A stretch of DNA of 6,303 bases from GCA-1730015 sp964550655 (lineage in GTDB: Bacteria > Pseudomonadota > Gammaproteobacteria > Granulosicoccales > Granulosicoccaceae). Below the pieces are notes generated by a model that searched no databases, was not told the DNA's origin, and saw only the letters and a program-made list of their open reading frames with translations. The stretch lies in assembly GCA_964550655.1 (NCBI GenBank), contig CAZKAQ010000181.1, forward strand, positions 1 to 6,303. The letters run 5' to 3'. Each line of letters opens with the position of its first letter. Positions within the stretch are counted from its first letter, which is position 1. Positions 5,375 through 6,303 of the stretch are shown here, in pieces. Made by a program: the position numbers and the translations under genes.

Positions 5375-6184
5375 ATGGTTTTCGGGCTTCTTAATAAACA
5401 ACCTGTCATTGATCCTTCCTCATCTGAGTGGATTTTCAATGCCTATAGCTGGGCGCTGCAGAATTTTGATGCCAACTTGTTTTATACCGATACCGTACTG
5501 GTGTGTCCGACAAACGAATTTTTCCCCGGCAAGATGAACAGTGTTCAGGGCATGGCCGAGTCTATATTTGAGCGCGTTAAGGGTTATGCCGGTATCAGTC
5601 ACTGGCCAACGCTGGTGCAGGAGCAGAGCATGTGCCGGTTAACCGAATCTCAGCAGGTGCAGATTCGCGGGGCATTGCGCGGACCAAAAGGAATTACGGA
5701 TGAATCAATCGAGAACAGCCAACGGCTGGTCATTCCTTATAACCCTCAGCAGATCAATAATCCCGAAGGGATGATTGCCACCTATGCCCATATGTTGTCG
5801 TTTCACATGGGGCAGATGGGGAAAACTCTGCCTCCCGGAGGCAGCGACTACTGGCCTCATGCTACCGAGCTGTTGGCAGTATTTCTCGGTTTTGGATTGA
5901 TGTTTGCCAATAGCGCTTACAATTTCCGGGGTGGTTGTGGCAGTTGTTATAACCCCTATGCGCAGCGTGATGCGTATCTCTCGGAAGCGGAAGCCACCTA
6001 TGCACTGGCGTTGTTCTGTATGTTAAAAAGTATCCCCAATTCTGAAGTGACCCCGCATTTAAAAGGGCACCTGCGCGGTACTTACCGTCGATCTGTCAAA
6101 GAGATTTCTGAAAAGGTGCAAGAGGTTGATCAACTTAAAAAACTTCCCGTAGAACAGGTATCAGCCAATATCTCATCGCGGTAA
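5375..6184 (+). CDS. Uncharacterised protein with possible decayed metallopeptidase motif
   Basis: Predicted soluble protein of 269 residues with no signal peptide; I cannot name a characterised family. AGG (5365-5367) lies 7 bases before the ATG. The central block LVIPYNPQQINNPEGMIATYAHMLSFHMGQ (118-147) is followed by PPGGSDYWPHATELLAVFLGFGLMFANSAYNF (153-184) and YLSEAEATYALALF (201-214). I recall related gammaproteobacterial proteins whose central block reads ATxAHELxHYL, a zinc HExxH-like motif. Here it is H139-M-L-S-F-H144, without the Glu and with the spacing changed, so zinc peptidase activity is doubtful. C188 and C191 (CGSC) form a local cysteine pair. The C-terminus (about 238-269) is charged and probably helical. 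It is separated by 145 bases from the HEPN gene and is probably a separate transcription unit. Confidence 0.7.
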   Translation: MVFGLLNKQPVIDPSSSEWIFNAYSWALQNFDANLFYTDTVLVCPTNEFFPGKMNSVQGMAESIFERVKGYAGISHWPTLVQEQSMCRLTESQQVQIRGALRGPKGITDESIENSQRLVIPYNPQQINNPEGMIATYAHMLSFHMGQMGKTLPPGGSDYWPHATELLAVFLGFGLMFANSAYNFRGGCGSCYNPYAQRDAYLSEAEATYALALFCMLKSIPNSEVTPHLKGHLRGTYRRSVKEISEKVQEVDQLKKLPVEQVSANISSR

Positions 6185-6254
6185 CCGCACTGGATACACA
6201 TCGTACGATTCTTCAATTTAGGTACGGTTTGAAAGTTAACAAGATCCCCCTTAA

Positions 6255-6272
6255 CCTGCATTATTCATGAGG
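6255..6272 (-). repeat. Right copy of the exact 18-bp inverted repeat framing the window
   Basis: CCTGCATTATTCATGAGG here is the exact reverse complement of 23-40. It lies 70 bases after the stop of the last gene. If CCTGC is the tip of an insertion sequence, the element would extend to the right, beyond the window. The 31 remaining bases carry no decisive coding signal. The bases flanking the two copies (GAAT before 23 and CGAC after 6272, or CTAG after 40 and TTAA before 6255) do not form a target duplication. Confidence 0.6.
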
Positions 6273-6303
6273 CGACCTGCGAACTTGGCTTTTATGTCTT
6301 TAA

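Noticed and set aside
23..6272. A single transposon bounded by the 18-bp inverted repeat
   Set aside because: No transposase, resolvase or integrase lies between the copies, and the flanking bases show no target-site duplication. The repeat itself is retained as a finding.

Overview
The window looks like chromosomal DNA from a Gammaproteobacterium, probably free-living or marine. This rests on the protein families (DUF6165, paired DUF4398/OmpA lipoproteins, an MSMEG_1061-type PPOX flavoprotein), the Gram-negative lipoprotein signals and moderate base composition; no rRNA or other taxonomic marker is present, so the genus is not assigned. Seven protein-coding genes are supported. No RNA genes, CRISPR array or transposase were seen.

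Layout: (1) 41-682, minus strand, a PPOX/FMN split-barrel flavoprotein. (2) A 265-bp divergent region leads into an ADP-ribosylglycohydrolase-fold gene (948-1817, plus). (3) A good sigma70-like promoter at 1858-1886 precedes a DUF6165 gene (1996-2394). (4) After a gene-free stretch come two envelope genes: a small DUF4398 lipoprotein (2703-3107) and a DUF4398-coiled coil-OmpA lipoprotein (3200-4120, possibly starting at 3104). They probably form one operon that tethers the outer membrane to peptidoglycan. (5) A striking pair of palindromes (4137-4174) overlaps a perfect TATAAT box. It precedes a two-gene unit: a winged-helix protein fused to a minimal nucleotidyltransferase (4218-4829), overlapping by 8 bases a HEPN-like gene (4822-5229). 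This is a relative of HEPN/MNT toxin-antitoxin modules, with its own DNA-binding domain and a likely autoregulatory operator. (6) 5375-6184 encodes an uncharacterised protein carrying what may be a decayed metalloprotease motif.

The window is framed by an exact 18-bp inverted repeat (23-40 and 6255-6272). One copy abuts the stop codon of the first gene. The copies could be ends of two insertion sequences lying just outside, or ends of a larger unit. No transposase is visible and no target-site duplication was found.

The most interesting part is 4137-5229. The nucleotidyltransferase motif GSx10DxD is intact, whereas the HEPN partner lacks the histidine of the RNase motif. The pair therefore may not work as the classical HepT RNase/MntA AMP-transferase pair does.
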